Part shown: positions 7,674 to 16,581 of the stretch, in pieces | Numbering within the stretch: the stretch's first letter is position 1 | Layout: every line of letters begins with the position of its first letter | Source of the DNA: Caldimicrobium sp. | GTDB taxonomy: Bacteria; Desulfobacterota; Thermodesulfobacteria; Thermodesulfobacteriales; Thermodesulfobacteriaceae | Direction of reading: 5' to 3' | NCBI GenBank assembly: GCA_025060015.1 | Contig: JANXDB010000063.1 | Location: forward strand, 1 to 60,098 | Length of the DNA: 60,098 bases | Made by a program: the position numbers and the translations under genes | Notes under the pieces: generated by a model | The model's database searches: none | What the model was told of the DNA's origin: nothing | The model's input: only the letters and a program-made list of their open reading frames with translations

Positions 7674-8471
7674 TTAATAGGTAATTAATATTTGAGAGAA
7701 AGATGGGTAATTAAACTCCGAAGGTAAACCTATTTTAGGATTTAAACTCTCCCTGAATACCTTCAAACAAACACCTTCAGTGAGCAATTCTTCTCTCTCC
7801 AAGGACATCCCCTCGGTTAAGTCCTCCAAGAGCTCTCTCTCTGTAATAAGCAAGGTATTGAGGTCCTTTGCTCCCTTCCAATTCAGTTCAGGCAAGATAA
7901 CTCTTAGGGCCTGCACTCTAAGGTTGAGATTCCAAAGTTTTTCTGTATCTGCTTCTTCAAAAGCCCTGAAAAAAGGACTTGGTGTCTCTTCATAGGGATT
8001 TTTGTAGATAATTCTTTCTTCAAAAAGATTTTTCCAAACCTTCTCAAAGTCCTTTAAGGCACTGGTCACATCCCATAGGTCACTATCAACCATTTCAGCG
8101 AGCATTAATATGAGTAAGGCCCTCTCAAGGGGACACAGGGTCTTTCTCTCCCTGAAAAGATCCACATAGGTTTCCTCAAAGAGCTCCTGATGAAGAAAAA
8201 AATATCGAAAACTCTCTGGATATCGAAGATATTCACCAAAGGCCTGTAATTCATGGGCAAGTTTTTGAAGGTTTACGGCCATGCTCTTTAGAGTCTCTCT
8301 AAGAGAGAGAAACTCCAACTTATCTAAATTAAGCCTTTTTTGGTGTTTTTCTATGATTCTTTTAGTATTAGGAAGTTCCACGACGAAAATTGTCTCAACA
8401 AGCTCAAAGAATTTAAGACTTCGATCAGGAAAGAAAATACTTTGGGGATAGAGAAAGGCCTTTGGTATCAT
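7674..8471 (-). CDS. Conserved-looking protein of unknown function (265 aa)
   Basis: I do not recognise this protein. It has no signal peptide or membrane segment and is predicted mostly helical, with many Leu/Glu/Lys residues. It contains acidic and aromatic patches (FFLHQELFEETYVDLF, and an ALLILMLAEMVDSDLWDV segment in the middle). It starts 8 nt after the 200-residue gene and ends 3 nt before the CNNM paralogs, so it is the second gene of a tight four-gene operon. It is probably a cytosolic partner of its neighbours. Codon use resembles the neighbours, so it is very likely a real gene. Confidence 0.75.
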   Translation of the reverse strand: MIPKAFLYPQSIFFPDRSLKFFELVETIFVVELPNTKRIIEKHQKRLNLDKLEFLSLRETLKSMAVNLQKLAHELQAFGEYLRYPESFRYFFLHQELFEETYVDLFRERKTLCPLERALLILMLAEMVDSDLWDVTSALKDFEKVWKNLFEERIIYKNPYEETPSPFFRAFEEADTEKLWNLNLRVQALRVILPELNWKGAKDLNTLLITERELLEDLTEGMSLEREELLTEGVCLKVFRESLNPKIGLPSEFNYPSFSQILITY

Positions 8472-8479
8472 GTATAAGT

Positions 8480-9082
8480 TTAAGAGATGATCTTTTGCAA
8501 CAGGGCTTTAAAATAATCGATCTGCCTTCCATACTCCCTATCAAGTTGCTCTTTTATCTTGTTCCATTCTTCCTGAAATTGGGGATGGCTCTCTGGGGAT
8601 AGTTTTACCTTGGCACCAAGTTGCTCAGAAACTGTTTTCTCTAAAGCACTTATAGCTGAAGAGAATCTCTTAAGAAGCTCCTGATAAATGGCTTTTTTGT
8701 GTGCTTGATAATCATTTAACAACTTCTCGAATTCACTGAAAAGTTGGTCCACCTGAGGAATATTTTTAAAGGCATCTTTAAGAGCTCCAAGGGTCCTTTG
8801 AATTTCCTTTAAGTGGAATTCATCTCTTGGCAAGGTTATGTTCTTTAGAAGAGTTTCTATGGCAAGAGATAGAAGTCTTTTATGAGAGTCCTTGGATTGA
8901 GTCTTGAGAAATTCTCTTAGTTCTGGAAAGGGTGATTCTATTTCTCCTTTTAGGAACTTACCTACTAAAATTAAAACTTTTTCCTTTTGCCTTTCCCACT
9001 CTAATTCCTCCCTTGAAGCCTTACCAAGTCTTTCTGCCTTTTCTAAAGCTATTTCCAGAGTACTCTTTATCTCGTCCCCCAT
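8480..9082 (-). CDS. Helical protein of unknown function (200 aa), first gene of the CNNM operon
   Basis: An almost entirely charged, helical cytosolic protein with coiled-coil character (GDEIKSTLEIALEKAERLGK at the start; long Glu/Lys/Leu runs at about 110-150). It has no cysteine motif and no membrane segment. The beginning resembles small uncharacterised proteins found in sulfate-reducing lineages, but I cannot name a family with certainty. The ATG follows a good promoter (9135-9107) by about 20 nt, with no clear ribosome site. It leads the operon with the 265-residue protein and two CNNM proteins. Confidence 0.72.
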   Translation of the reverse strand: MGDEIKSTLEIALEKAERLGKASREELEWERQKEKVLILVGKFLKGEIESPFPELREFLKTQSKDSHKRLLSLAIETLLKNITLPRDEFHLKEIQRTLGALKDAFKNIPQVDQLFSEFEKLLNDYQAHKKAIYQELLKRFSSAISALEKTVSEQLGAKVKLSPESHPQFQEEWNKIKEQLDREYGRQIDYFKALLQKIIS

Positions 9083-9106
9083 AACACAACCCCAAATTTT
9101 TCTCTA

Positions 9107-9135
9107 AAAATACTCATTTTAAGAAGTTTTGTCAA
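9107..9135 (-). promoter_or_regulatory. Promoter of the 9082-5192 operon
   Basis: On the minus strand there is a perfect TTGACA (9135-9130), a 17-nt spacer and TATTTT (9112-9107). The predicted start near 9100 gives a leader of about 18 nt. No terminator or second promoter is visible within the four genes. The remainder of the spacer (9136-9378) has no reading frame of note. A weak inverted repeat AGGCCTT/AAGGCCT (9205-9237) flanks an AT-rich loop. Confidence 0.6.
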
Positions 9136-9378
9136 TTGTTACCTAGCTTGCCAGGGTCCATGCTAGATATCAACACGAGCCCCCCAAATAGCCATGTGAT
9201 CTGAGGCCTTTATTTAAAATTTTACTCTTAAGGCCTTATCCCGGTCTTTGTCAAATTTTCTCTATAAAAGCAAAGAAACCTTTCAGAGGATTTACTTGGG
9301 GCTCACTAAAAGTCTCTCTGAAGACCTGAGTATTTGCTAAAGCAATTAACTGTGTTAGAATTAATATCTATATTTTAA

Positions 9379-11508
9379 ATGACTATGAGTAGAGAAGAGT
9401 TGGAATTCCTAAAAGATCTCAATCACTCGCAGCGAGAGGCAGTGGAATATATACAAGGTCCTCTTCTTGTCATAGCTGGTGCTGGATCAGGAAAAACGAG
9501 GACCTTGGTCTGCAGAATGGCCTACTTGGTTGCTCAGGGCGTTGATCCTGAAAAAATACTTCTACTAACTTTTACCAGAAGAGCAGCCAAGGAAATGATT
9601 CATAGAGCAGGGTCTCTTCTAAAGCTTAATTTTGATCACATTACTGGTGGAACCTTTCACTCCCTCTGCAATCTAATGCTTAGACAATATGGACACCTTT
9701 TGGGGTATGGTCCCAATTTCACCCTCCTTGACAGAGGCGATGTAGAGGATCTCCTTAACCTATTGAAAAATAGTCTCGGTTTTTCCGATCAGAAAAAGCG
9801 TTTTCCCAAAAAACAAACCTTAGCAAGCCTTTACAGCAAATCCATCAATCAGATAAAACCAGTGGTTGAGGTTTTGACAAAGGACTACCCTCAATTCCTC
9901 GAGTTCACCCCAGAACTGGAGAGACTTTTCATAGAATATCAGAATTATAAAAGAGAACATCAATTGATGGATTATGATGATCTACTGGTTAACTGGTTAA
10001 ACATTCTTCAGAACTATCCACAGATTAGAGAGGAAGTTGGCAAACGCTTTGAATTTATCATGGTGGATGAGTATCAGGATACTAACTCCCTTCAGGGTGC
10101 AATAGTTAAATACATGGCAGAAACCCATCAAAATGTGATGGTTGTTGGAGATGACTCTCAAAGCATTTATGGTTTCAGGGGAGCCAATTTTAAGAACATC
10201 TTCGAGTTCCCCAAGCTTTTTGCCAACACAAAGATAATCAAGTTGGAACAAAATTACAGAAGCACCCAGCCAATACTTGATCTTGCTAATGTCACCATCG
10301 CAAACTCCAAGTGGAAATATACCAAAAATCTATTTACCCTCAAAAAAGAGGGATCTAGACCCTTTCTCTTTAGAGCCAAAGACGATACAGAAGCGAGCCA
10401 GTTTATAGCAGAAAAAATCCTCGAACTCAGAGATAAGGGCATAAAACTCTCACAAATGGCAGTTCTCTTTCGATCTGCCTATCATTCCTACGATCTAGAA
10501 GTTGAACTAACTAAAAGGGGCATACCTTTTATAAAGTATGGTGGACTTAAGCTTCTTGAGTCAGCACACATCAAAGATCTAATCTCCTTTTTAAAAGTAA
10601 TACTAAATCCACAGGATTATCTCTCTTGGAATAGAATTTTACTGTTATTAGATGGGATAGGACCTAGAACAGCAGAAAAGATCATAATCTTCTTAAAGAG
10701 AGAAAATACTCTTTCCAAATTCTCTAAAATTGAGAGCCTTTCCTCTTCGCTAGAACTAAAGAGGTTTATCAATATCTATCAGGAGATAAACCCCTATATA
10801 GAGACACCGACCAGTATTTTAGGTCAGATTTGGGAATTTTATGAACCAATCTTTCAAAGAATCTATTACGAAGATCACTTTAAAAGAGTAAAGGACATCG
10901 AGGGACTCTTTGCTCTTTCAGAAAAATATCATACTTTGAATGAATTCCTCACAGACCTAGTATTAGAACCATTGGAGATTACCGAGCTTGAAGAAACGGA
11001 CTTGGATGAAGAGCCTCTCATTCTGTCAACAGTTCACTCTGCCAAAGGCTTAGAATGGCACACGGTGTTTATAATTTCTCTGATCGAGGGAAGGTTTCCC
11101 TCTCAATACACTCTTCAAAGCGAAGAAGAATTGGAAGAGGAGAGACGACTTTTTTATGTAGCAGTAACCAGAGCTAGAGAACAACTTTATCTAATCTCAC
11201 CACTTATGGTTTATGTTCCAGGAGAGGGAAAAAGTCTCTCAAAGCTATCGAGATTTATAAGGGAATTACCTCCTAATCTATATGAGGAAATATCCTCAAG
11301 AAAATATCCTTCAAAAGTGGAGACCTTCACAGAGATGACCCCAAGCATGAATTCAAATCAGTATAAAATCGGTGACCTGGTTAAACATCCACACTTTGGA
11401 GAGGGGGAAATTCTTGAGATCATAGGAGAGAAAGTTAAGGTCAATTTTTCAAACAAAGGCCCCACTTTACTGCACTTAAAATATACCCACTTAGAAAAAC
11501 TGATATGA
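9379..11508 (+). CDS. UvrD/PcrA-type ATP-dependent DNA helicase
   Basis: Superfamily 1A 3'-to-5' DNA helicase, 709 residues, expected in nucleotide-excision and mismatch repair and replication restart. It has the Q-motif LNHSQREAV, Walker A AGAGSGKT (33-40), LTFTRRAAKEM, the DEYQDT box (about 229-234), GDDSQSIYGFRGA, and motifs V/VI with STVHSAKGLEW and YVAVTRAREQLY. The last 50 residues (KIGDLVKHPHFGEGEI onwards) resemble the PcrA C-terminal Tudor-like domain that binds RNA polymerase. A second in-frame ATG at 9385 is an alternative start. The stop overlaps the next start by ATGA, so the PilZ-like gene is translationally coupled. Confidence 0.93.
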   Translation: MTMSREELEFLKDLNHSQREAVEYIQGPLLVIAGAGSGKTRTLVCRMAYLVAQGVDPEKILLLTFTRRAAKEMIHRAGSLLKLNFDHITGGTFHSLCNLMLRQYGHLLGYGPNFTLLDRGDVEDLLNLLKNSLGFSDQKKRFPKKQTLASLYSKSINQIKPVVEVLTKDYPQFLEFTPELERLFIEYQNYKREHQLMDYDDLLVNWLNILQNYPQIREEVGKRFEFIMVDEYQDTNSLQGAIVKYMAETHQNVMVVGDDSQSIYGFRGANFKNIFEFPKLFANTKIIKLEQNYRSTQPILDLANVTIANSKWKYTKNLFTLKKEGSRPFLFRAKDDTEASQFIAEKILELRDKGIKLSQMAVLFRSAYHSYDLEVELTKRGIPFIKYGGLKLLESAHIKDLISFLKVILNPQDYLSWNRILLLLDGIGPRTAEKIIIFLKRENTLSKFSKIESLSSSLELKRFINIYQEINPYIETPTSILGQIWEFYEPIFQRIYYEDHFKRVKDIEGLFALSEKYHTLNEFLTDLVLEPLEITELEETDLDEEPLILSTVHSAKGLEWHTVFIISLIEGRFPSQYTLQSEEELEEERRLFYVAVTRAREQLYLISPLMVYVPGEGKSLSKLSRFIRELPPNLYEEISSRKYPSKVETFTEMTPSMNSNQYKIGDLVKHPHFGEGEILEIIGEKVKVNFSNKGPTLLHLKYTHLEKLI

Positions 11509-12344
11509 AGGAAAAAATTAACCTTTCAATTAAGATCAAAGAACGAGTCCTTTTCAAAAACATATCTCTTCATTCTTTAGAAAAACTGCCTCCTAAGATC
11601 TATGGAAATCTCTCAGATTTCATACACAACTTTTTAATAATTTATGGAAGTAATGTTCATAGGCCTGAAATAAAAATAATAGACGCAAAAAGTATTCTTA
11701 TGACGAAAAACGAATCCTTGCCTGATTTTAAACTAGGAGAATTGATACTGGTGATTCTTCCCCTTGGTGATACAAGGTATGTTTTCATATGTAAAGTCAG
11801 TGAAAGACTAGACAACGGTTATGTTCTCCAAATACTTGACCCAAGAACAGGCGAGCGTTTTGAAATTAAAACAAAAGTTCCAGTTTTTATCTCCTTTATC
11901 CCAGAGACCTACATACGAGACATTCTGCAAAATCACGAGTATACTCTTTTGAAAGAAATCAACGCTTCAGAGGATAACTACCCATCCCTCTCAGAGGTTC
12001 ACTTCTATGACTTAGTTCTCAACTCCAATCACAATATTGATGACAGATTTAAAAAACTGATTCAAAAGACCTTCTTAGTAGGGGAACTAATCAATATTTC
12101 CAGGGGAGGCATAGGTGTTAAAGTACCTAGTTATCCTGGAATACAGGATGAATATCAGATATTTTATTTGAAATTCAATTTGATAACATCTTCAAGAGTG
12201 ATAAAGATGGCGCTCTTTTCTCATCTCAGGAATGCAACCCGAGTGGAAAATGGGGTTATGTTACATTTTGCCTTTCTCTCTGAGTTAAGAGAGCCTCTAT
12301 GGAACCTTCTACGAAATGACATTGAAAAACTAAATTCCCCTTAA
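11505..12344 (+). CDS. PilZ-like (possible c-di-GMP-binding) protein
   Basis: 279 residues, no signal peptide. Residues about 75-140 form a beta-rich segment (FKLGELILVILPLGDTRYVF). The C-terminal half contains LVGELINISRGGIGVKV, which fits the (D/N)xSxxG signature of PilZ domains as in YcgR-type proteins. The matching RxxxR motif ahead of it is not obvious, so c-di-GMP binding is uncertain and the domain may be degenerate. The start codon overlaps the helicase stop (ATGA). The 3' end overlaps convergent mfd by 15 nt. A possible link is motility or surface control by the pil genes downstream, but the direct coupling is to a helicase. Confidence 0.5.
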   Translation: MKEKINLSIKIKERVLFKNISLHSLEKLPPKIYGNLSDFIHNFLIIYGSNVHRPEIKIIDAKSILMTKNESLPDFKLGELILVILPLGDTRYVFICKVSERLDNGYVLQILDPRTGERFEIKTKVPVFISFIPETYIRDILQNHEYTLLKEINASEDNYPSLSEVHFYDLVLNSNHNIDDRFKKLIQKTFLVGELINISRGGIGVKVPSYPGIQDEYQIFYLKFNLITSSRVIKMALFSHLRNATRVENGVMLHFAFLSELREPLWNLLRNDIEKLNSP

Positions 12345-15300
12345 TACTTCACAGATCTTAAGCGAATTATCCAAGGCTGAGCCATCTCCCCTGAAGTATA
12401 GATAGACTCTCTCCTTCTCTTCCTTTGTTTTTATAAGTTGAATAGAATCAAAAGAGGCCAATCTTCTGAATCGTGGTAACAGATTGGCATCTCCAATTAT
12501 GAATTGAATCATCCTGCCTTTTTCTTCTATTGATAGGATTTTCAGTGTCTTCATTAGAAATTTTAACTTTTGGGTTTTAAGCAAGTTCTCTGTCTCAATT
12601 GGTATAGGTCCATATTTATCTGACAGAAAGGCTCTAAAGTCTTCGATCTCCTCCAAAGAATTAATGAGCACCAATTCTCTGTAAATACTCAGTCTCTCGT
12701 CAGTCTCTGGAACATATGAGGCGGGGATGTAGGCAGGAATCTTTAGATTCACATCTGGTTCCCAATCCTCTATCTTTTCACCCCTAAGATTTCGAATAGT
12801 ATTCTCAAGTAATTCAAGATATAACTCATAACCTACTTTGTTTATATGACCTGATTGATTTACCCCAAGAAGTTCCCCTGCGCCCCTTATTTTTAAGTCA
12901 CTAAGCGAGAGTTTATAACCAGAGCCAAGCTCTACAAATTGCATCAATGCTTTAAGTCTCTTTTGGGCTCCCTCGGTGATAGCCTTAAGATCTGGCACTA
13001 AAAGATAGCAATAGGCCCTCTCGGTACCTCTGCCCACTCTTCCTCTCAACTGATATAGATCTGCTAAACCAAACATGTCTGCCCTGTTTATCAATATGGT
13101 ATTAGCGGAGGGGACATCTATACCACTTCCTATTATCGGTGTGCACACTAAGACATCTATCTCTTTGTTGATAAATTGATAAAGCACCCTCTCAATCTTT
13201 TCCTCTTCCATTTGACCATGAATCATATCGATCCGAGCCCTTGGCACTAACTTTTTCAGATAATTCATCAGAGAGGCTAAACCCTGAATACGAGGATGCA
13301 CAAAGTATATTTGACCACCTCTTTTCAACTCCTCCTCCAAAGCTGATTTTATCAACTCCGAATCAAACTTAGCTAAAATGGTCTTTATGGCCTTTCTTCC
13401 AGGAGGAGGAGTATCTATAAGAGACAGATCAAAGATCCCCAAAAGGCTTAACTGAAGGCTTCGGGGTATGGGAGTTGCAGATAAACTGAGAACTTTAACG
13501 GATTTCTTTAATTGCTTGAGGCGCTCCTTTTGTTTTACCCCAAACTTATGTTCCTCATCAATTACCAATAGACCTAAATCTCTGAAGGTCAAATCTTTGG
13601 AGAGAAGTCTGTGTGTTCCGATTAAGACCTTAATCTCTCCCTCTCTAACACCCTTTATGATTTCTCTTTGCTCCTTCTCACTTCTCAATCTTGAAAGAAC
13701 TCCCACTTTTATACCAAAGGGCTCCAGTCTCTCTTTGAAATTTCTGTAATGCTGTTCTGCAAGGATGGTGGTGGGAGTGAGAACCGCTACCTGTTTTCCA
13801 GATGATGCAGCAATAAAAATGGCTCTGAGAGCTACCTCTGTCTTTCCAAAACCTACATCACCTACAAGAAGTCTTTCCATAGGCTTAGGTGAAGTTAAAT
13901 CCTGTATCACGTCCTCAATGGCAGAAAGTTGATCTGGAGTTTCCTCATAGGGAAAACTTTGAAGGAATTTCGCATAGGCTAAACCAGGTAAGGGCAGGGA
14001 GTAACTGCTAATAGCCTTTCTCTCCGCATACAGACGCAAGATCTCATCAACCACCTCAGAAAGTCTTTTTTCAACCTCCTTTCTCCTCTTTAAAAAATTG
14101 GTCTTTCCCAATTTATCGAGCTGAGGTTCCTTTTCCTCTATCCCCACATAGGGATAGAGTTCGTTTAAACGGGCAACAGGTAAGTAGAGTTTATCTCCTC
14201 CGAGATACTCCACTTCTAAAAACTCTCCTTGAAATCCATCAACCTTGAGAAACACCAAACCCTGAAATCGGCCTATGCCATGGACCCTGTGAACCACAAA
14301 ATCTCCGGGCTTTAACTCATCAAATCTGCGAAAATATCCCTTGGCTCTACCAAAAACTCTCTTGGTTTCACCCTTTAATCTCCTTTTACCAAAGAGTTCA
14401 AAGTCTGATGTTAGCAGCACACGCTCTCCAGCATAAATAAAACCCTCTCTCAGTTCACCTAAGGAAAATTTTACATCAACATCTTCAACCCCTCTTATCC
14501 TCAAACCCTCAACAATAGCTTCTTTATTCTTTTCATCAGATACAACCAGGTGTATTCGGTATCCCTCATCAAGATATCTTATTAAGCTGTTAAAGGCTAC
14601 ATCAACTATGGAATCACTACTTACTTGATCATACTCTAACTTGGACACTTCATAGTAGTCGCATTTATCGTATTTCAGAGGTAATTCCGTTGCCTCTATA
14701 GTGAAACTCTTCTCCCAGAGGGAAAGTATTTCCTCTAAAGTGGCATATAGCACTTCCTCATTAAATAGCAGTTTTTCTCTCTCCTTTGCTCTGATTGATT
14801 GGTGATATAACCTATCCCAAAAGGCTTCTATTCTCTTTATCAACTCTTCCCTTTCATAGAGTAGAAAAGCCCTTTTCACTGGAGTGACATTTTCTGATAC
14901 CAAGCTCAAGTCTTTAAATACAAAGGGAAGTAAAAAATCTTGATTCTCAAGTAGTATTTTATTTTCAATCATCTGAACAAGCTGGGACAATCTCTTGTCG
15001 GAAACTTTACCCTTAAGCGAGAGGATCCTCTCGTATACTTGCTGGGATTCCTTTGGAAAAAAAAGCTCCCTTGCTGGAAGTATGACTGCCTCCTGTAGAA
15101 GCTGAACACTTCGTTGACTGTTTGGATCAAAATGCTTCAGGGTGGTGACCTCTTGACCAAAGAATTCCATTCTTACAGGATGATTGTACTGGGGTGTAAA
15201 GATGTCGATAACAGCTCCTTTAACGGTGAACTCTCCAGGAGATCTAACAACCCCTACCCTTTCGTAACCTAACTGCAGTAGTTCTTCAAGAAGGGACTCT

Positions 15301-15674
15301 CGATTTACCCTTTCCCCGGGGATGAAGTAAAGATAGCTCTTCTTCAGTTCCTCTCTCTTTATGGTTTTCCTAAGAAAGCTCCTAATCTCAAAGGCAAGTA
15401 ACTTAAAACTTGGTAATTCCCATAGTATCCTCAATCGTTCCTTTTCACCCTCATCAAGGGTAATACCTTCACAAAAGGGCGGAAGATCAATAGAGGGGTA
15501 CAATGCTATCTGAGCTGACAATTCCTCTGAAAAAGCACGAAAACTGGCTAAAAAGTCCCTAGCTTGCCCCTCTTCTGGAAAGAGGAGGAAAAGTTGTTTT
15601 TCAGTAAAAACAGAGGAGTACTTTTTGGCTAGTAAAAACCCCAAAAAGGCTGAGTTAACACCAGTAATCTTCAT
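12330..15674 (-). CDS. mfd: Transcription-repair coupling factor Mfd
   Basis: A 1114-residue ATPase that removes stalled RNA polymerase and recruits UvrA. The N-terminal third is the UvrB-like module. The RNA-polymerase-binding domain follows (FDELKPGDFVVHRVHGIG, about 440-520). The RecG-like motor has Walker A GDVGFGKTE (about 603-611), the DEEH box in VIDEEHKFG (about 706), and LSATPIPRSL. The translocation region has RGRVGRG, and a C-terminal UvrA-interaction domain ends the protein. Length is normal. The gene converges on the helicase-PilZ pair, so two repair factors that contact RNA polymerase sit side by side. Confidence 0.96.
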   Translation of the reverse strand: MKITGVNSAFLGFLLAKKYSSVFTEKQLFLLFPEEGQARDFLASFRAFSEELSAQIALYPSIDLPPFCEGITLDEGEKERLRILWELPSFKLLAFEIRSFLRKTIKREELKKSYLYFIPGERVNRESLLEELLQLGYERVGVVRSPGEFTVKGAVIDIFTPQYNHPVRMEFFGQEVTTLKHFDPNSQRSVQLLQEAVILPARELFFPKESQQVYERILSLKGKVSDKRLSQLVQMIENKILLENQDFLLPFVFKDLSLVSENVTPVKRAFLLYEREELIKRIEAFWDRLYHQSIRAKEREKLLFNEEVLYATLEEILSLWEKSFTIEATELPLKYDKCDYYEVSKLEYDQVSSDSIVDVAFNSLIRYLDEGYRIHLVVSDEKNKEAIVEGLRIRGVEDVDVKFSLGELREGFIYAGERVLLTSDFELFGKRRLKGETKRVFGRAKGYFRRFDELKPGDFVVHRVHGIGRFQGLVFLKVDGFQGEFLEVEYLGGDKLYLPVARLNELYPYVGIEEKEPQLDKLGKTNFLKRRKEVEKRLSEVVDEILRLYAERKAISSYSLPLPGLAYAKFLQSFPYEETPDQLSAIEDVIQDLTSPKPMERLLVGDVGFGKTEVALRAIFIAASSGKQVAVLTPTTILAEQHYRNFKERLEPFGIKVGVLSRLRSEKEQREIIKGVREGEIKVLIGTHRLLSKDLTFRDLGLLVIDEEHKFGVKQKERLKQLKKSVKVLSLSATPIPRSLQLSLLGIFDLSLIDTPPPGRKAIKTILAKFDSELIKSALEEELKRGGQIYFVHPRIQGLASLMNYLKKLVPRARIDMIHGQMEEEKIERVLYQFINKEIDVLVCTPIIGSGIDVPSANTILINRADMFGLADLYQLRGRVGRGTERAYCYLLVPDLKAITEGAQKRLKALMQFVELGSGYKLSLSDLKIRGAGELLGVNQSGHINKVGYELYLELLENTIRNLRGEKIEDWEPDVNLKIPAYIPASYVPETDERLSIYRELVLINSLEEIEDFRAFLSDKYGPIPIETENLLKTQKLKFLMKTLKILSIEEKGRMIQFIIGDANLLPRFRRLASFDSIQLIKTKEEKERVYLYFRGDGSALDNSLKICEVLRGI

Positions 15675-15777
15675 GGGAACTGTCTTATTTTAATTAGAAA
15701 AAGTTGATTGGCTATTTTTACTGCTTCAATTTAAATTCTCTCTTTTAAAATTCAAGTTTACTGGTAAATTTTAGGTC

Positions 15778-16497
15778 ATGCTCATTGAGAGCATGACTAC
15801 TGAGGAATTTAGCAAACTTGTCCAAAGGATTAAGACCGTAATTATCCCCATAGGATCAATCGAAGCTCATGGACCTCATCTTCCACTGGCTACCGATCTC
15901 TATACCATTTATGAAATTTGCAAGAGATTAATCCAAGAAATTCCCCTCTTCCTTGCGCCGCCAATTTATTATGGACTCTGTAGAAGCACTAGAAATCTAC
16001 CTGGAACAATAAGTATTAGGGGAGAAACTCTCAAGGCTCTTTTGACGGATATCATTCATAGCCTTTATCAAAAGGGATTAAGAAATTTTATAATCTTATC
16101 TGGACATGCAGGTGGAACACACAATGCCTTTTTAATCGATGCGGCTGAGAGCACATTAGAAACCTTAGTGGAAGGGAGATTTTTAGTCGCCGATATTTAC
16201 ACTCTCTTGAAAAAAGATCTATTGGCCTTGGGCTTTGAAGAGGATGATTCCCATGCTGGTGAATGGGAGACCTCCCTTATGCTTTATCTTAGGAGTGAGT
16301 TGGTACAAAACTTGGATCAAGCCTTTGAAGATTATCCCAGGTTTCCTAAATATCAAATTGTTAGAGAAAAAGATAAATTTTGGGCTTCGGGAATCTGGGG
16401 AAATCCCAAAAAGGCAACATCAGAAAAGGGAAAACTATTGGTAGACCATTTGTTGTTAAATCTAAAGAGACATATTGAAGAATTTTTAAATTATTAA
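15778..16497 (+). CDS. Creatininase-family metal-dependent hydrolase
   Basis: 239 residues of the creatininase/MftE/ArfB amidohydrolase family. Metal ligands are Glu29, His31 and Asp40 in GSIEAHGPHLPLATD, His in LSGHAGGTHN (about 107-115), and Glu in DSHAGEWETS (about 160-168). Family members cleave cyclic or formamide amides (creatinine, formamidopyrimidines, mycofactocin precursor). In an organism like this the real substrate is unknown, and creatinine itself is unlikely. It stands alone between divergent mfd and the pil operon. No mycofactocin or riboflavin genes lie nearby to decide the role. Confidence 0.85.
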   Translation: MLIESMTTEEFSKLVQRIKTVIIPIGSIEAHGPHLPLATDLYTIYEICKRLIQEIPLFLAPPIYYGLCRSTRNLPGTISIRGETLKALLTDIIHSLYQKGLRNFIILSGHAGGTHNAFLIDAAESTLETLVEGRFLVADIYTLLKKDLLALGFEEDDSHAGEWETSLMLYLRSELVQNLDQAFEDYPRFPKYQIVREKDKFWASGIWGNPKKATSEKGKLLVDHLLLNLKRHIEEFLNY

Positions 16498-16536
16498 CTA
16501 AAGTTGAGATTTATAAATGTTTTAAGAAATCGACCT

Positions 16537-16564
16537 TGACAAACTCTTGTCTCCATATATATAA
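16537..16564 (+). promoter_or_regulatory. Probable promoter of the pilMNOPQ operon
   Basis: A perfect TTGACA at 16537-16542 is followed by an AT-rich region. TATAAT occurs at 16557-16562 (14-nt spacer, short) and TAATAA at 16559-16564 (16-nt spacer). A start near 16570 leaves a leader of about 12 nt and no ribosome site before the pilM ATG at 16582. Confidence 0.4.
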
Positions 16565-16581
16565 ATATCTTAAGATATTGT

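Noticed and set aside
9205-9237. AGGCCTT/AAGGCCT hairpin before the helicase gene
   Set aside because: Seven-bp stem with a 19-nt AT-rich loop; no T-run, no riboswitch pattern, so probably chance.
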